From the NCBI RefSeq assembly GCF_014642175.1, contig NZ_BMIL01000006.1:124001-188000 (forward strand): a DNA stretch of 64,000 nt, in the 5' to 3' direction. Below, one piece after another: positions 47,402-55,968 of the stretch. Made by a program: the position numbers and the translations under genes. This DNA is from Pedobacter quisquiliarum. GTDB lineage: Bacteria; Bacteroidota; Bacteroidia; Sphingobacteriales; Sphingobacteriaceae. Numbering within the stretch: the first letter of the stretch is position 1; each line of letters begins with the position of its first letter. The notes beneath the pieces were generated by a model. It saw only the letters and a program-made list of their open reading frames with translations. It did not search any database and was not told where the DNA came from.

Positions 47402-47860
47402 CGTTATTATCATCTTAATCTAAGTTCTTATAGAGCTTGATGAGCCTGGCTTAAAAAATAACAGGCGTCGAAGAAAGAGATGATGGAACTTTGACGGCGC
47501 GTTGCGCGCGTCGTTTTACCGTATAGATAACTCTTCTGTAGAATTTGGCCAGGTTAGCGGACTTGATTAAGATTTTTTCACGATAAAATTCAAACCTTAG
47601 GTAGCTCAACGGTTTTCCCATTAGACAATTTTCTCCAACGATTTGGGTTGACACAATACGCGCTGTTTTATCACTTACCTTAACTCTAGCGAATTCGTAG
47701 GATTCTGTTTTCGTTTTGCTAATCGAACCTTGCTACTAACTTCAATTTCAGTTTCTACAAAATACTTAATTGCCTCCACCTGTTCTGCTTTGCAAATAAT
47801 CAATATATCGTCCGAATACCGCCGGTAAAATCCGCCCATAACACAGCCCACGGGTGAAAG
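47402..47860 (-). pseudogene. Reverse transcriptase relic, palm and thumb part (right of IS21)
   Basis: On the minus strand, GGFYRRYSDDILIICKAEQ (near 47835-47780) shows the catalytic YxDD box of a reverse transcriptase. A one-base frameshift at an A run near 47710 leads into KTESYEF, then GKPLSYLRFEFYREKILIK and AKFYRRVIYTVKRRAQRA, which is the thumb region. TAA stops interrupt it at 47451 (VIF-stop-ARL) and again after YKNLD. The palm upstream of YxDD is only weakly traceable (VPAVLNKRYNTINFDF). The RT class (DRT/UG, retron or other) cannot be assigned. Confidence 0.75.
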
Positions 47861-48068
47861 TCAAAATTAATAGTATTGTAACGCTTGTTGAGAACAGCTG
47901 GTACATTTCAAAAAATAGCTATTAATTTCCATCATCGCTGATTTGAAGTCTTAACGATTTCCTCTACCTACGGTGATCCAAGGTATTGAAGAAACTACGT
48001 GATGTCCCCAAATTGATGAAACTCATCTGGGCTTATTAGAACAATAAAAGTAGGAAGCCTATAATCAA
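47861..48068. other. Non-coding stretch between RT relic and tRNA terminator
   Basis: No intact gene is present. On the minus strand the first part may be the badly eroded fingers and palm of the dead reverse transcriptase, but with several stops. Otherwise nothing is recognised. Confidence 0.45.
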
Positions 48069-48091
48069 AAAAGCCGCTAAAAGCGGCTTTT
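48069..48091 (-). terminator. Terminator of the tRNA-Lys transcript
   Basis: A 10-bp perfect stem (AAAAGCCGCT, 48069-48078, with 48082-48091) and a three-base loop lie about 20 bases after the tRNA 3' end. A run of six T on the minus strand makes it a good intrinsic terminator. Confidence 0.85.
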
Positions 48092-48111
48092 CTTGTTTGA
48101 AGATTTCTCTG

Positions 48112-48184
48112 TGATCCCGCTGGGATTCGAACCCAGGACCACTACATTAAAAGTGTAATGCTCTACCAGCTGAGCTACGGAATC
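48112..48184 (-). tRNA. tRNA-Lys (anticodon UUU)
   Basis: The 73-nt cloverleaf reads leftward. The acceptor stem GATTCCG pairs with CGGGATC, the D arm is GCTCAGCTGGTAGAGC, the anticodon loop CTTTTAA gives UUU, and the T arm carries GGTTCGAATCC. The CCA end is not encoded. It marks the right border of the accessory island. Confidence 0.95.
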
Positions 48185-48231
48185 AAAGTTCTTTCGAACT
48201 TTACTCTAAACGTCTCCGTTTTAAAGTGATG

Positions 48232-48239
48232 CAAATATA
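48232..48239 (-). promoter_or_regulatory. Possible -7 promoter element for tRNA-Lys
   Basis: The minus strand reads TATATTTG, matching the Bacteroidota -7 consensus TAnnTTTG, about 48 bases before the tRNA 5' end. A TTTTG lies 23 bases further upstream, slightly beyond the usual 19-21 spacing. Confidence 0.45.
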
Positions 48240-48425
48240 AGGACGTAATACATATCCTGCAACAAAATATTGCGTATAACCGCTATAAACCTGATTTTAA
48301 GGGAGATTATTTTATAAGCAAGCTTTTTCAACCGCCATTTTCTACCCCTATAAACCCAAATTCTATAATTTAACTTAAACATTCATCCTTAAAACTCTTA
48401 TCCGCATCTTTGTTTAAAGGAAAAT

Positions 48426-48923
48426 ATGAAAAATAAAGCAATCTTTTTAGACAGAGACGGTGTACTCAACCATGAAATGAACGATTATATCTGCAGGGTG
48501 GAGGACTTCAAAGTACTGGAATACCAAATCCCCGCATTAAAGAAATTCTATGATGAAGGCTATATGCTCATCGTCATCACCAACCAGGGCGGACTAGCAC
48601 TGCAACGATACACAGAAGAAGAACTCGCAGAAATGCACAAGATCCTATATGCAACCTACGAAGCACAAGGCGCCAAATTTACCGATGCTTATTACTGTAA
48701 ACACCATCCATCGGTATCCGGAGAATGCGAGTGCCGTAAACCGAAATCCGGAATGCTGCTGGAAGCCATTGCAACCTATGATATAGACCCGAAGTTATCC
48801 GTAATGATCGGCGACAAGCCCCGCGACGTTGAAGCTGCACACGGCGCTGGCGTAAAAGGTATCCTAATTGCACCTGATGAAGTTATCAACTACGATAGGG
48901 TAAAAGCCATGCTGGAAAGCTAA
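48426..48923 (+). CDS. HAD-IIIA family phosphatase (GmhB/histidinol-phosphatase-like)
   Basis: The 165-residue HAD hydrolase has the nucleophile motif FLDRDGVLNHE at the N-terminus, the motif II Thr in IVITNQGG, and motif IV MIGDKPRDVEAA. The YCKHHPSVSGECECRKP segment is the zinc-binding loop (CxH...CxC) found in D-glycero-D-manno-heptose-1,7-bisphosphate 7-phosphatases and histidinol-phosphatases. Heptose synthesis for LPS is the likeliest role, but no other heptose gene is nearby. A terminator follows. Confidence 0.85.
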   Translation: MKNKAIFLDRDGVLNHEMNDYICRVEDFKVLEYQIPALKKFYDEGYMLIVITNQGGLALQRYTEEELAEMHKILYATYEAQGAKFTDAYYCKHHPSVSGECECRKPKSGMLLEAIATYDIDPKLSVMIGDKPRDVEAAHGAGVKGILIAPDEVINYDRVKAMLES

Positions 48924-48969
48924 ATACAGAAGTATTAATCCAGACTTATACAAATCAAACATATTCTTG

Positions 48970-48997
48970 ATCCGGTCCTTCCATAAAGGCACCGGAT
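48970..48997 (+). terminator. Rho-independent terminator after the HAD phosphatase
   Basis: The stem ATCCGGT/ACCGGAT is extended by CCTT/AAGG with one bulged base and is followed by a run of seven T. It lies 47 bases after the stop codon. Confidence 0.85.
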
Positions 48998-49106
48998 TTT
49001 TTTATGCCTTTCTGCTACGTACAGTGTTACGTTAAATAAAAGAGCAGTTGCAGACAAAGAAAAACCTAGACCGAAACGGATCTACTTCGGCTCTGATCCG
49101 GCTCGT

Positions 49107-49168
49107 GTTCGCCTATGCTTCGGCTTGAGCCGAAGCATAGGCGAACGAAAGGCGAACAATAGGCGAAC
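49107..49168. repeat. 19-bp perfect hairpin followed by three GGCGAAC repeats at 11-bp period
   Basis: Positions 49107-49125 and 49128-49146 are perfectly complementary with a two-base centre. The right arm ends in GGCGAAC, which recurs at 49151-49157 and 49162-49168, each copy followed by GAAA or AATA. The 11-base period places the repeats about one helical turn apart. No protein or known element explains it. Confidence 0.8.
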
Positions 49169-49286
49169 GAAAGCTGGACAAAAGCAGACCTCATCCTTTG
49201 TTTATCATCTAGTTTTCTCCACCATTTCCACATAGAAAAACCTTCCATCTTACAATAAATTCAGGAATCAAAAGCCACAAAACCTA

Positions 49287-50183
49287 CTACTTCATAACCT
49301 GCCTGAACAAACCTTTCAGGTGATCAATCTCCGCCTTGTGGCTCGTCTTCTTGCGCGTCCCAAAATAAAGCGTGTTCTTCAACTTCTTGTCGCCAGCCCA
49401 GATCAACTGGATCAATCCGGATTTGATTTCATCAGCGCACAGAAAATCCGGCACAACAGCTAGGCCGGGACCTGCACTCAGACAACGCACAATGGAATTC
49501 AGGTTCGGCACAATGTAATTGGGCCTGAAGTCCGGCTGCTGTCCAAAGTTCAAACGCCAGAACTGGAACAGGTGTTCCATGTCACCCGTGGTTCCGTACC
49601 ACTTCTGCTGTTTCAGCCAGGCCACAAGTGCCGCCTTATCCTTCTGCTTATGGATAGGCTTAAATTCCGCCAACGGTACATCCTTACCGCCCACCAGCAC
49701 GATGTTTTCAGAAGAGAAGGGCTCGTGTTCAATGTTGGCCGAAATTCCCTTCTTGGGTGTGATGATCAGATCCAAGATCCCCTTGTCCAACTTGTCCAGC
49801 ATCTCCGGGTACTCGCCAAAGCTGATGATGAGGTTGAAGGGCAGGGTAGAGACATACTGTTCCAGCGTGATCTGGAAAGTTTCAAAGCACATACCCACGC
49901 TGATTGTCGGCGTATGTTTCTGCGTAGAACGCTGCTGGTTCTGCTCAATCTCCTCCAGCTTCGCCAAAGGCTCGGTCAGTGCATTAAACAGCACCTTTGC
50001 ACGTTCCGTGGGAATCATCTTCCGACCAGTGCGATCGAACAGCTTGTGGCCAACGTAAGATTCCAAAGAACTAAGGTGTAAGCTTACTCCAGGTTGTGAA
50101 ATGTACAATGCCTTTGCTGCGCCAGTCAAGGTGCCAGTCTTATAAATCGCTTTAAATGTGCGATACCACTCAAGATTTACCAT
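49287..50183 (-). CDS. LysR family transcriptional regulator
   Basis: The 298-residue regulator has the N-terminal winged helix (EWYRTFKAIYKTGTLTGAAKALYISQPGVS) and a C-terminal periplasmic-binding-like effector domain. The frame begins ten codons earlier at 50213, but MVNLEWYRTF is the normal start for the family. It is divergent from an MdaB-type quinone reductase gene, with an inverted repeat between them, so it probably controls that gene in response to quinones or electrophiles. Confidence 0.88.
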   Translation of the reverse strand: MVNLEWYRTFKAIYKTGTLTGAAKALYISQPGVSLHLSSLESYVGHKLFDRTGRKMIPTERAKVLFNALTEPLAKLEEIEQNQQRSTQKHTPTISVGMCFETFQITLEQYVSTLPFNLIISFGEYPEMLDKLDKGILDLIITPKKGISANIEHEPFSSENIVLVGGKDVPLAEFKPIHKQKDKAALVAWLKQQKWYGTTGDMEHLFQFWRLNFGQQPDFRPNYIVPNLNSIVRCLSAGPGLAVVPDFLCADEIKSGLIQLIWAGDKKLKNTLYFGTRKKTSHKAEIDHLKGLFRQVMK

Positions 50184-50213
50184 ATCCAATTTGCTAAGTA
50201 CGTGTATGTACAA

Positions 50214-50231
50214 GTATCATAATTCTGATAC
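50214..50231. promoter_or_regulatory. Inverted repeat, candidate LysR operator
   Basis: GTATCA-N6-TGATAC lies between the divergent LysR and MdaB-type genes, 30 bases from the LysR start. The dyad, AT-rich centre and position fit a LysR-type recognition site. Confidence 0.5.
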
Positions 50232-50302
50232 AAAGCTATGACTTAACTTATTTTTATAATCATTCCTAGAGTGGGACTTTTGTAATACAAATTCAAAGCA
50301 AT

Positions 50303-50920
50303 ATGAAACATGTATTAATCATCAACGCCGGTCAACGCTTCGCACATTCCGGTGGCAGATATAACGAGACCGTTACCGCACACACCAAAGCCTTTTTTGA
50401 AAAACAGGATGATGTAATTGTAAAGGTGACGCACATCGACAAAGGGTATGACGCGAAAGAAGAAGTAGCGAAGTTCGTCTGGGCAGACTACATCATCTAT
50501 CACACGCCCATGTGGTGGTTCCAGGTACCGAATGGCTTTAAAAAGTACATAGACGAGGTATTTACAGAAGGGCACAAGAACGGCATTTATCATAGCGATG
50601 GGCGTTCAAGTAAAAATCCTGAAATCAATTATGGAACAGGAGGGATGCTGCAAGGCACAAAGTACATGGTTACCACAAGCTGGAATGCACCCAAAACAGC
50701 ATTTACATTACCTGGTGAGTTCTTTAAGGAAACATCTGTTGATGATGGTCCGCTTTTCGGCTTTCACCGCATGAATGCTTTCGCATCCATGGAGAAACTC
50801 GACGGCTTCCACTTCCATGATGTCGAGAAGAATGCGGATTTACAAACAGACATGCTGGCTTACGAGAAACATCTGGAAAGTATTTTCAAGCCTGAGCTGG
50901 AACTTAGCCAATGCAGCTAA
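50303..50920 (+). CDS. MdaB-type NAD(P)H quinone oxidoreductase (flavodoxin fold)
   Basis: The 205-residue flavoprotein matches the modulator-of-drug-activity-B family. The FMN/FAD phosphate loop NAGQRFAHSGGRYNETVTA is at the N-terminus, YHTPMWWFQVPNGFKKYIDEVFTEG near 75, and the GTGGMLQGTKYMVTTSWNAP segment near 110. It reduces quinones by two electrons, protecting against redox cycling. It is divergent from the LysR gene, followed by a terminator, and probably monocistronic. Confidence 0.88.
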   Translation: MKHVLIINAGQRFAHSGGRYNETVTAHTKAFFEKQDDVIVKVTHIDKGYDAKEEVAKFVWADYIIYHTPMWWFQVPNGFKKYIDEVFTEGHKNGIYHSDGRSSKNPEINYGTGGMLQGTKYMVTTSWNAPKTAFTLPGEFFKETSVDDGPLFGFHRMNAFASMEKLDGFHFHDVEKNADLQTDMLAYEKHLESIFKPELELSQCS

Positions 50921-50944
50921 ATCGAAAACAGCCTAAAAGCAAAA

Positions 50945-50972
50945 AACCTCCTTTGAATGATCAAAGGAGGTT
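50945..50972 (+). terminator. Terminator after the MdaB-type gene
   Basis: A 12-bp perfect stem (50945-50956 with 50961-50972, loop ATGA) has the core CCTCCTTTG/CAAAGGAGG and is followed by TTTT. On the other strand it would also serve the SRP RNA transcript. Confidence 0.85.
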
Positions 50973-51028
50973 TTATATTTTTGATGTTAATCTGCTTGTC
51001 TGAATTCCTACTTCTAAAAAGTAAAAAA

Positions 51029-51127
51029 TGGGCAAGCAACTTCTATCGCACCGCTACAACTTTCTACCCTTGCTTCGTTCCCGCCCTGGGGGAGTTCAAA
51101 AGGAGCTGATCGTAGAAGACTTGCCCA
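51029..51127 (-). ncRNA. ffs: Signal recognition particle RNA (small bacterial 4.5S type)
   Basis: The minus strand contains the conserved SRP helix-8 core, CCCCCAGGGCGGGAACGAAG followed by CAAGGG, with the GGAA-type tetraloop and the asymmetric AAGCA loop that binds Ffh. The two ends pair as GGGCAAG/CTTGCCC and TTCTA/TAGAA, forming one long hairpin of about 99 nt. A T run (ATTTTTT) follows the 3' end and would stop transcription. An overlapping 72-codon frame on the + strand is spurious. Confidence 0.85.
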
Positions 51128-51130
51128 CTG

Positions 51131-51138
51131 CAAATGTA
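51131..51138 (-). promoter_or_regulatory. Promoter -7 element of the SRP RNA
   Basis: The minus strand reads TACATTTG, an exact TAnnTTTG, with TTTC 19 bases further upstream close to the -33 TTTG. It ends about 4 bases before the inferred RNA 5' end, as expected for Bacteroidota promoters. Confidence 0.65.
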
Positions 51139-51464
51139 AGAACAGAATTCATTTCCCGAAAATTATTTTTACGAATGTTCATGGATTTACGACATATTTT
51201 TAGTAATGTATTGATTGTAAGCCCCTTGAATTTGAAATATTTTTAAAGAAAACCAACCGGCCTTGGAAAATGTAGTTAAAAACAAGGCTTCAACGAACAT
51301 CTGAATACAAGATTGTTAATATTCAACTTACATTATTAACAGATTCATAATTTTAGACCTTTAAATTTTCTTCTTATTAAGCACTTCGCAAAACTGCTAC
51401 ATTAATGGTAATTGCACCTTCATTTTATTAACTTAGTGTTCCTAATACACTAATCCTTATAGAA
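51139..51464. other. Spacer upstream of gltB
   Basis: This AT-rich spacer lies between the SRP RNA promoter and gltB and must contain the gltB promoter. I find no exact TAnnTTTG on the + strand and no riboswitch-like structure. Confidence 0.5.
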
Positions 51465-54400
51465 ATGCAGAAAGAAACCACCGGCCTATACGACCAGCGA
51501 TTTGAGCACGATGCCTGTGGTATTGGCTTTGTCGCGCATGTGAAAGGAAGGAAGTCGCAGAAGATCGTATCCGATGCCATTACCATCCTTGAAAACCTGG
51601 ACCACAGAGGTGCATGCGGCGCAGAGATCAATACCGGAGATGGCGCAGGAATTATGATCCAGATTCCTCATGAATTCCTTTACGACGAATGCCTTAAAAG
51701 TGGCTTTAGCCTGAACGCCTCCGGCGATTATGGCGTCGGCATGCTGTTCCTCCCTAAAGACATTAAAGCCCGTGAAGAATGCCGCGAAGTCATTTACCGT
51801 GCTGCAGAAAAACTGAACCTTGAAGTCCTTGGCTTCCGCAAAGTACTTACAGATACCACCGGCATCGGTGAAATGGCGCTCTCCGTTGAACCGGAAATGG
51901 AGCAGGTATTCGTTGCCCGTCCTTACGCCATTAAACCGGGTGCTGATTTCGAACGTAAACTATACGTCTTTAAAAACTACCTCACCAAAACCATTAACAA
52001 TACGGTACTGGGCATCGGCTCCGACTTTTACATTGCCTCCTTTTCCTCGAGAACCATCGTATATAAAGGTCAGCTGACCTCCCTGCAACTCCGCTCTTAT
52101 TTTACCGAGCTGAGCGATAAACGTGTGGTATCGGCCTTCGGCTTGATCCACTCGCGTTTTGCAACCAACACCTTTCCTTCATGGCGCCTGGCACAACCTT
52201 TCCGCTATATCGCCCATAATGGGGAAATCAACACGCTGCAGGGAAACCTGAACTGGCTTCGTGCAAGTGTAAAATCCTTTGCTTCCAGTTATTTTACAGC
52301 AGAAGAGCTGAACATCCTGCTGCCGGTAATTGATGAAACACAATCCGATTCAGGCTGCCTGGATAATATCGTAGAACTGCTTTTGCATTCCGGCAGGTCA
52401 CTACCACATGTATTGATGATGCTGATTCCAGAAGCCTGGGATGGCAACAAAGACATGGACGAGCTTAAACAGGCTTTCTACAAGTTCCACGCGACCTTAA
52501 TGGAACCATGGGACGGTCCGGCGGCGATTGCGTTCACAGATGGCAACCTCATCGGTGCAACATTAGACCGTAACGGCCTTCGTCCATCAAGATATGCGAT
52601 TACCAGCGACGATATGGTGATCATGGCCTCTGAAGCTGGTGCACTGGCATTAGATCAAAGCAAGGTCATTGAGAAAGGGCGACTTACCCCAGGTAAAATG
52701 TTCGTCGTGGATATGGAGCAGGGACGCATCATCAGCGATACCGAAATCAAAACACAAGTTTGCAGCCGCAGGCCTTATGCCGACTGGCTGAACCAATACC
52801 AGATCCGACTGGAAGAGCTTCCTGAACCACGTGTAGTGTTTACAGGGCTTTCAGACGAGTCCATCTTCCGCTACCAGCAGGTTTTTGGCTATAGCCGTGA
52901 AGATGTCGACCTGATCCTAAAACCAATGGCGTTGGAAGCGAAGGAGCCAATTGGATCCATGGGGACCGATATCCCGCTTGCTGTGCTTTCGCAAAAACCT
53001 CAGCATCTATCTTCCTATTTCAAGCAACTCTTTGCACAGGTAACCAATCCACCAATTGACCCTATTCGCGAGAAGGTAGTGATGAGCCTTGCTGGTTTCA
53101 TGGGTAACAACGGGAACCTGCTGGAAGAAAGTGCCATGCAATGCCACTGTGTGGGCATTAAACATCCAATTTTAACCAATGTCGAGCTTGAAAAGCTTAG
53201 AAGTATAGATACTGGTGTATTCCAGTCTAAGACCTTGCAGACCTATTTCCGTGCAAGTGCTGAACCTGGTGCGCTGGAGAAAGCGATCGAACGCCTTTGC
53301 CGTTACGCGGTGGATGCCGTTGAAGATGGCTTCCGGGTAATCGTGCTGTCTGACCGTGCGTTAGACTCGGAACATGCGGCCATTCCTTCGCTGCTTGCTG
53401 TCTCTGCGGTGCACCACCACCTGATCCGTAAGGGTTACCGTGGTGCAGTGGGACTGGTTGTGGAAGCTGGCGATGTTTGGGAAGTGCATCATTTCTCTTG
53501 CCTGATCGGTTTCGGTGCTACCGCCGTAAATCCTTACCTGGCTCTTGAGACCATCCGTGGCTTCGAAAAAGAATCAAGCATAAAAGCCGAAAAGCTGATC
53601 GAAAACTACATCTATGCCGTAAATAGTGGCTTGCTGAAGATCTTCTCGAAAATGGGGATCTCCACACTGCAATCGTACCACGGTGCGCAGATCTTCGAGA
53701 TTCTGGGCTTGAACAATAAAGTTGTGGACCGCTATTTCACAGGCGCAGTATCCAGAATTGGCGGATTAGGCATGGATGAAATCGCGCGTGAATCGCTGAT
53801 CAAACACATCCGCATCTTTGGAAAAGCGACCAGGCCGGATACCATTCTTCCAACTGGTGGTAACTACAAATGGCGCAGAAAGGGTGAGCAGCATTTGTTC
53901 AATCCGCAAACGATCCACCTGTTACAGAATTCTACCCGAAGAAAAGATTACAGCCTGTATAAGCAATATGCGAAGCTGGTGAATGAGCAAATGTCGCAGG
54001 CATTTACCATCCGCGGCTTGTTTGAATTTAACTATAAACGTCCTGCTGTACCATTGGAAGAGGTGGAGCCAATAGAAAGCATCATGAAGCGCTTTGCGAC
54101 GGGTGCCATGTCTTTCGGGTCCATTTCACATGAGGCACACTCAACCCTGGCCATTGCCATGAACCGCATCGGCGGAAAAAGCAATACCGGCGAGGGTGGG
54201 GAAGATGAGCTTCGTTATGAGCTGCTTCCAAACGGAGATTCCATGCGTTCAGCCATCAAACAGATTGCTTCCGCACGCTTTGGGGTAACGAGCAATTACC
54301 TGACGAATGCAGATGAACTGCAGATTAAAATGGCGCAAGGTGCTAAACCTGGAGAAGGCGGACAGCTGCCGGGCCACAAGGTGGATGACTGGATCGCGAA

Positions 54401-55967
54401 GGTTCGTCACGCCACACCGGGTGTAGGTTTAATTTCGCCGCCACCACACCATGATATTTACTCTATTGAGGATCTTGCGCAGCTGATCTTTGACCTTAAA
54501 AATGCCAACCGTGCGGCAAGGATCAACGTGAAGCTGGTTTCTAAAGCTGGCGTTGGAACAATCGCCGCAGGTGTTGCAAAAGCACATGCAGATGTGATCC
54601 TGGTTTCCGGCTTTGATGGCGGTACCGGTGCATCACCGCTGACCTCCATACAACATGCTGGCTTGCCTTGGGAACTTGGACTCGCAGAAGCACACCAGAC
54701 CCTGGTTAAAAACCGCCTGAGAAGCCGCGTGGTGCTTCAGACGGATGGACAGTTAAAGACTGGTCGTGACATCGCCATTGCGACTTTGCTTGGGGCTGAA
54801 GAATGGGGTGTAGCTACCGCTGCCCTGGTAACATCGGGCTGTATCATGATGCGTAAGTGCCATCTAAATACTTGTCCAGTCGGCGTTGCCACACAAGATC
54901 CAGATTTGCGTAAGCTCTTTACCGGTGAACCGGATCATGTGGTTAACCTGTTCCACTTCCTTGCGGAAGAGTTAAGGGAAACCATGGCGGAACTTGGGTT
55001 CAGAACAGTCAACGAAATGGTTGGGCAGGCCGACTGCCTGAGTGTACGTCAGATCCCGGAAACAGAGTGGAAGCTGAGAAACCTGGACCTGTCCGGCATC
55101 TTGTTTAAAGCACCAGATAACGGTTTAACATTATACAACTCAGAAACGCAGGATCATGGCTTAACCAATGTATTGGATCATGAACTGATTGAATCAGCAC
55201 AACCGGCAATCCTGCATAAAGAACCGGTATTCCGTTCTTTTGAAATTAAAAATACGGATCGTGCTTTGGGCACCATGTTATCCAATGAGATCTCCAAAAA
55301 GTACCAGTCGCAAGGCCTGCCTGCCGACACAATCAACTTCAAATTCACCGGCTCTGCGGGTCAGAGTTACGGCGCTTTTGCCACCAGAGGACTATCCCTG
55401 GAACTGGAAGGTGAAGCAAACGACTACGTGGGTAAAGGTTTATCCGGCGCCAAACTGGTGATCTATCCTTTCAAGGAAGTGCAGTACGTGCCAGAACAGA
55501 ACATCATCCTGGGCAACGTCGCGCTTTATGGCGCCACCTCCGGTGAGCTCTTTGCACGTGGACAAGCGGGTGAACGCTTTGCGGTCCGCAACTCCGGCGC
55601 TACGGCGGTCGTAGAAGGTGTAGGCGACCACGGTTGTGAGTACATGACTGGTGGTGAGGTGCTGATCATCGGGCAAACGGGCAGCAATTTCGCTGCAGGC
55701 ATGAGTGGTGGTGTAGCCTGGGTGTACGACACCAAAGGTGATTTCAGAAGTAAATGCAACCAGGAAATGGTGGATCTGGATCCGCTTGACCAGCTAGATG
55801 AACTGAGAATTACGGAGCTATTGAACAAACATATCCGCTTAACTGGTAGCCGTTTAGCTGAATTCATCTTAAACGATTGGCCAACACAATCGGCGCACTT
55901 CATCAAGGTATTCCCGAAAGAATACAAAGCTATTTTATTGAACAAGACTAAAGTTAAAGTTTCCTGA
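51465..55967 (+). CDS. gltB: Glutamate synthase large subunit
   Basis: The 1500-residue enzyme makes glutamate from glutamine and 2-oxoglutarate. An N-terminal class II amidotransferase starts at Cys18 (ACGIGFVAH) after a short propeptide. A central domain and an FMN-binding synthase domain (about 840-1230) follow, with GEGGEDELRYELLPNGDSMRS and the 3Fe-4S cluster motif CIMMRKCHLNTCPVGVAT. The C-terminus is the GxGxG beta-helix (YGAFATRGLSLELEGEANDYVGKG). The length is normal. The gltD start follows after one base (TGAtATG), so the subunits are translationally coupled. Confidence 0.95.
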   Translation: MQKETTGLYDQRFEHDACGIGFVAHVKGRKSQKIVSDAITILENLDHRGACGAEINTGDGAGIMIQIPHEFLYDECLKSGFSLNASGDYGVGMLFLPKDIKAREECREVIYRAAEKLNLEVLGFRKVLTDTTGIGEMALSVEPEMEQVFVARPYAIKPGADFERKLYVFKNYLTKTINNTVLGIGSDFYIASFSSRTIVYKGQLTSLQLRSYFTELSDKRVVSAFGLIHSRFATNTFPSWRLAQPFRYIAHNGEINTLQGNLNWLRASVKSFASSYFTAEELNILLPVIDETQSDSGCLDNIVELLLHSGRSLPHVLMMLIPEAWDGNKDMDELKQAFYKFHATLMEPWDGPAAIAFTDGNLIGATLDRNGLRPSRYAITSDDMVIMASEAGALALDQSKVIEKGRLTPGKMFVVDMEQGRIISDTEIKTQVCSRRPYADWLNQYQIRLEELPEPRVVFTGLSDESIFRYQQVFGYSREDVDLILKPMALEAKEPIGSMGTDIPLAVLSQKPQHLSSYFKQLFAQVTNPPIDPIREKVVMSLAGFMGNNGNLLEESAMQCHCVGIKHPILTNVELEKLRSIDTGVFQSKTLQTYFRASAEPGALEKAIERLCRYAVDAVEDGFRVIVLSDRALDSEHAAIPSLLAVSAVHHHLIRKGYRGAVGLVVEAGDVWEVHHFSCLIGFGATAVNPYLALETIRGFEKESSIKAEKLIENYIYAVNSGLLKIFSKMGISTLQSYHGAQIFEILGLNNKVVDRYFTGAVSRIGGLGMDEIARESLIKHIRIFGKATRPDTILPTGGNYKWRRKGEQHLFNPQTIHLLQNSTRRKDYSLYKQYAKLVNEQMSQAFTIRGLFEFNYKRPAVPLEEVEPIESIMKRFATGAMSFGSISHEAHSTLAIAMNRIGGKSNTGEGGEDELRYELLPNGDSMRSAIKQIASARFGVTSNYLTNADELQIKMAQGAKPGEGGQLPGHKVDDWIAKVRHATPGVGLISPPPHHDIYSIEDLAQLIFDLKNANRAARINVKLVSKAGVGTIAAGVAKAHADVILVSGFDGGTGASPLTSIQHAGLPWELGLAEAHQTLVKNRLRSRVVLQTDGQLKTGRDIAIATLLGAEEWGVATAALVTSGCIMMRKCHLNTCPVGVATQDPDLRKLFTGEPDHVVNLFHFLAEELRETMAELGFRTVNEMVGQADCLSVRQIPETEWKLRNLDLSGILFKAPDNGLTLYNSETQDHGLTNVLDHELIESAQPAILHKEPVFRSFEIKNTDRALGTMLSNEISKKYQSQGLPADTINFKFTGSAGQSYGAFATRGLSLELEGEANDYVGKGLSGAKLVIYPFKEVQYVPEQNIILGNVALYGATSGELFARGQAGERFAVRNSGATAVVEGVGDHGCEYMTGGEVLIIGQTGSNFAAGMSGGVAWVYDTKGDFRSKCNQEMVDLDPLDQLDELRITELLNKHIRLTGSRLAEFILNDWPTQSAHFIKVFPKEYKAILLNKTKVKVS

Positions 55968-55968
55968 T

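Larger units (their letters stand above)
48924..49286. other. Intergenic region with terminator and hairpin/repeat structure
   Basis: These 363 bases between the converging HAD phosphatase and LysR genes hold no supported gene. They contain the terminator at 48970-48997 and the palindrome plus GGCGAAC repeats at 49107-49168. Confidence 0.7.

Noticed and set aside
48112..48184. tRNA-Lys 3' end as an integration attachment site
   Set aside because: No second copy of the tRNA 3' end and no integrase gene is seen near the left island border.
49519..50081. Two long + strand frames inside the LysR gene
   Set aside because: Both overlap the conserved LysR coding frame and are mutually exclusive shadows.
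51028..51246. 72-codon open frame on the + strand
   Set aside because: It lies over the SRP RNA gene and its promoter and has no protein signature.
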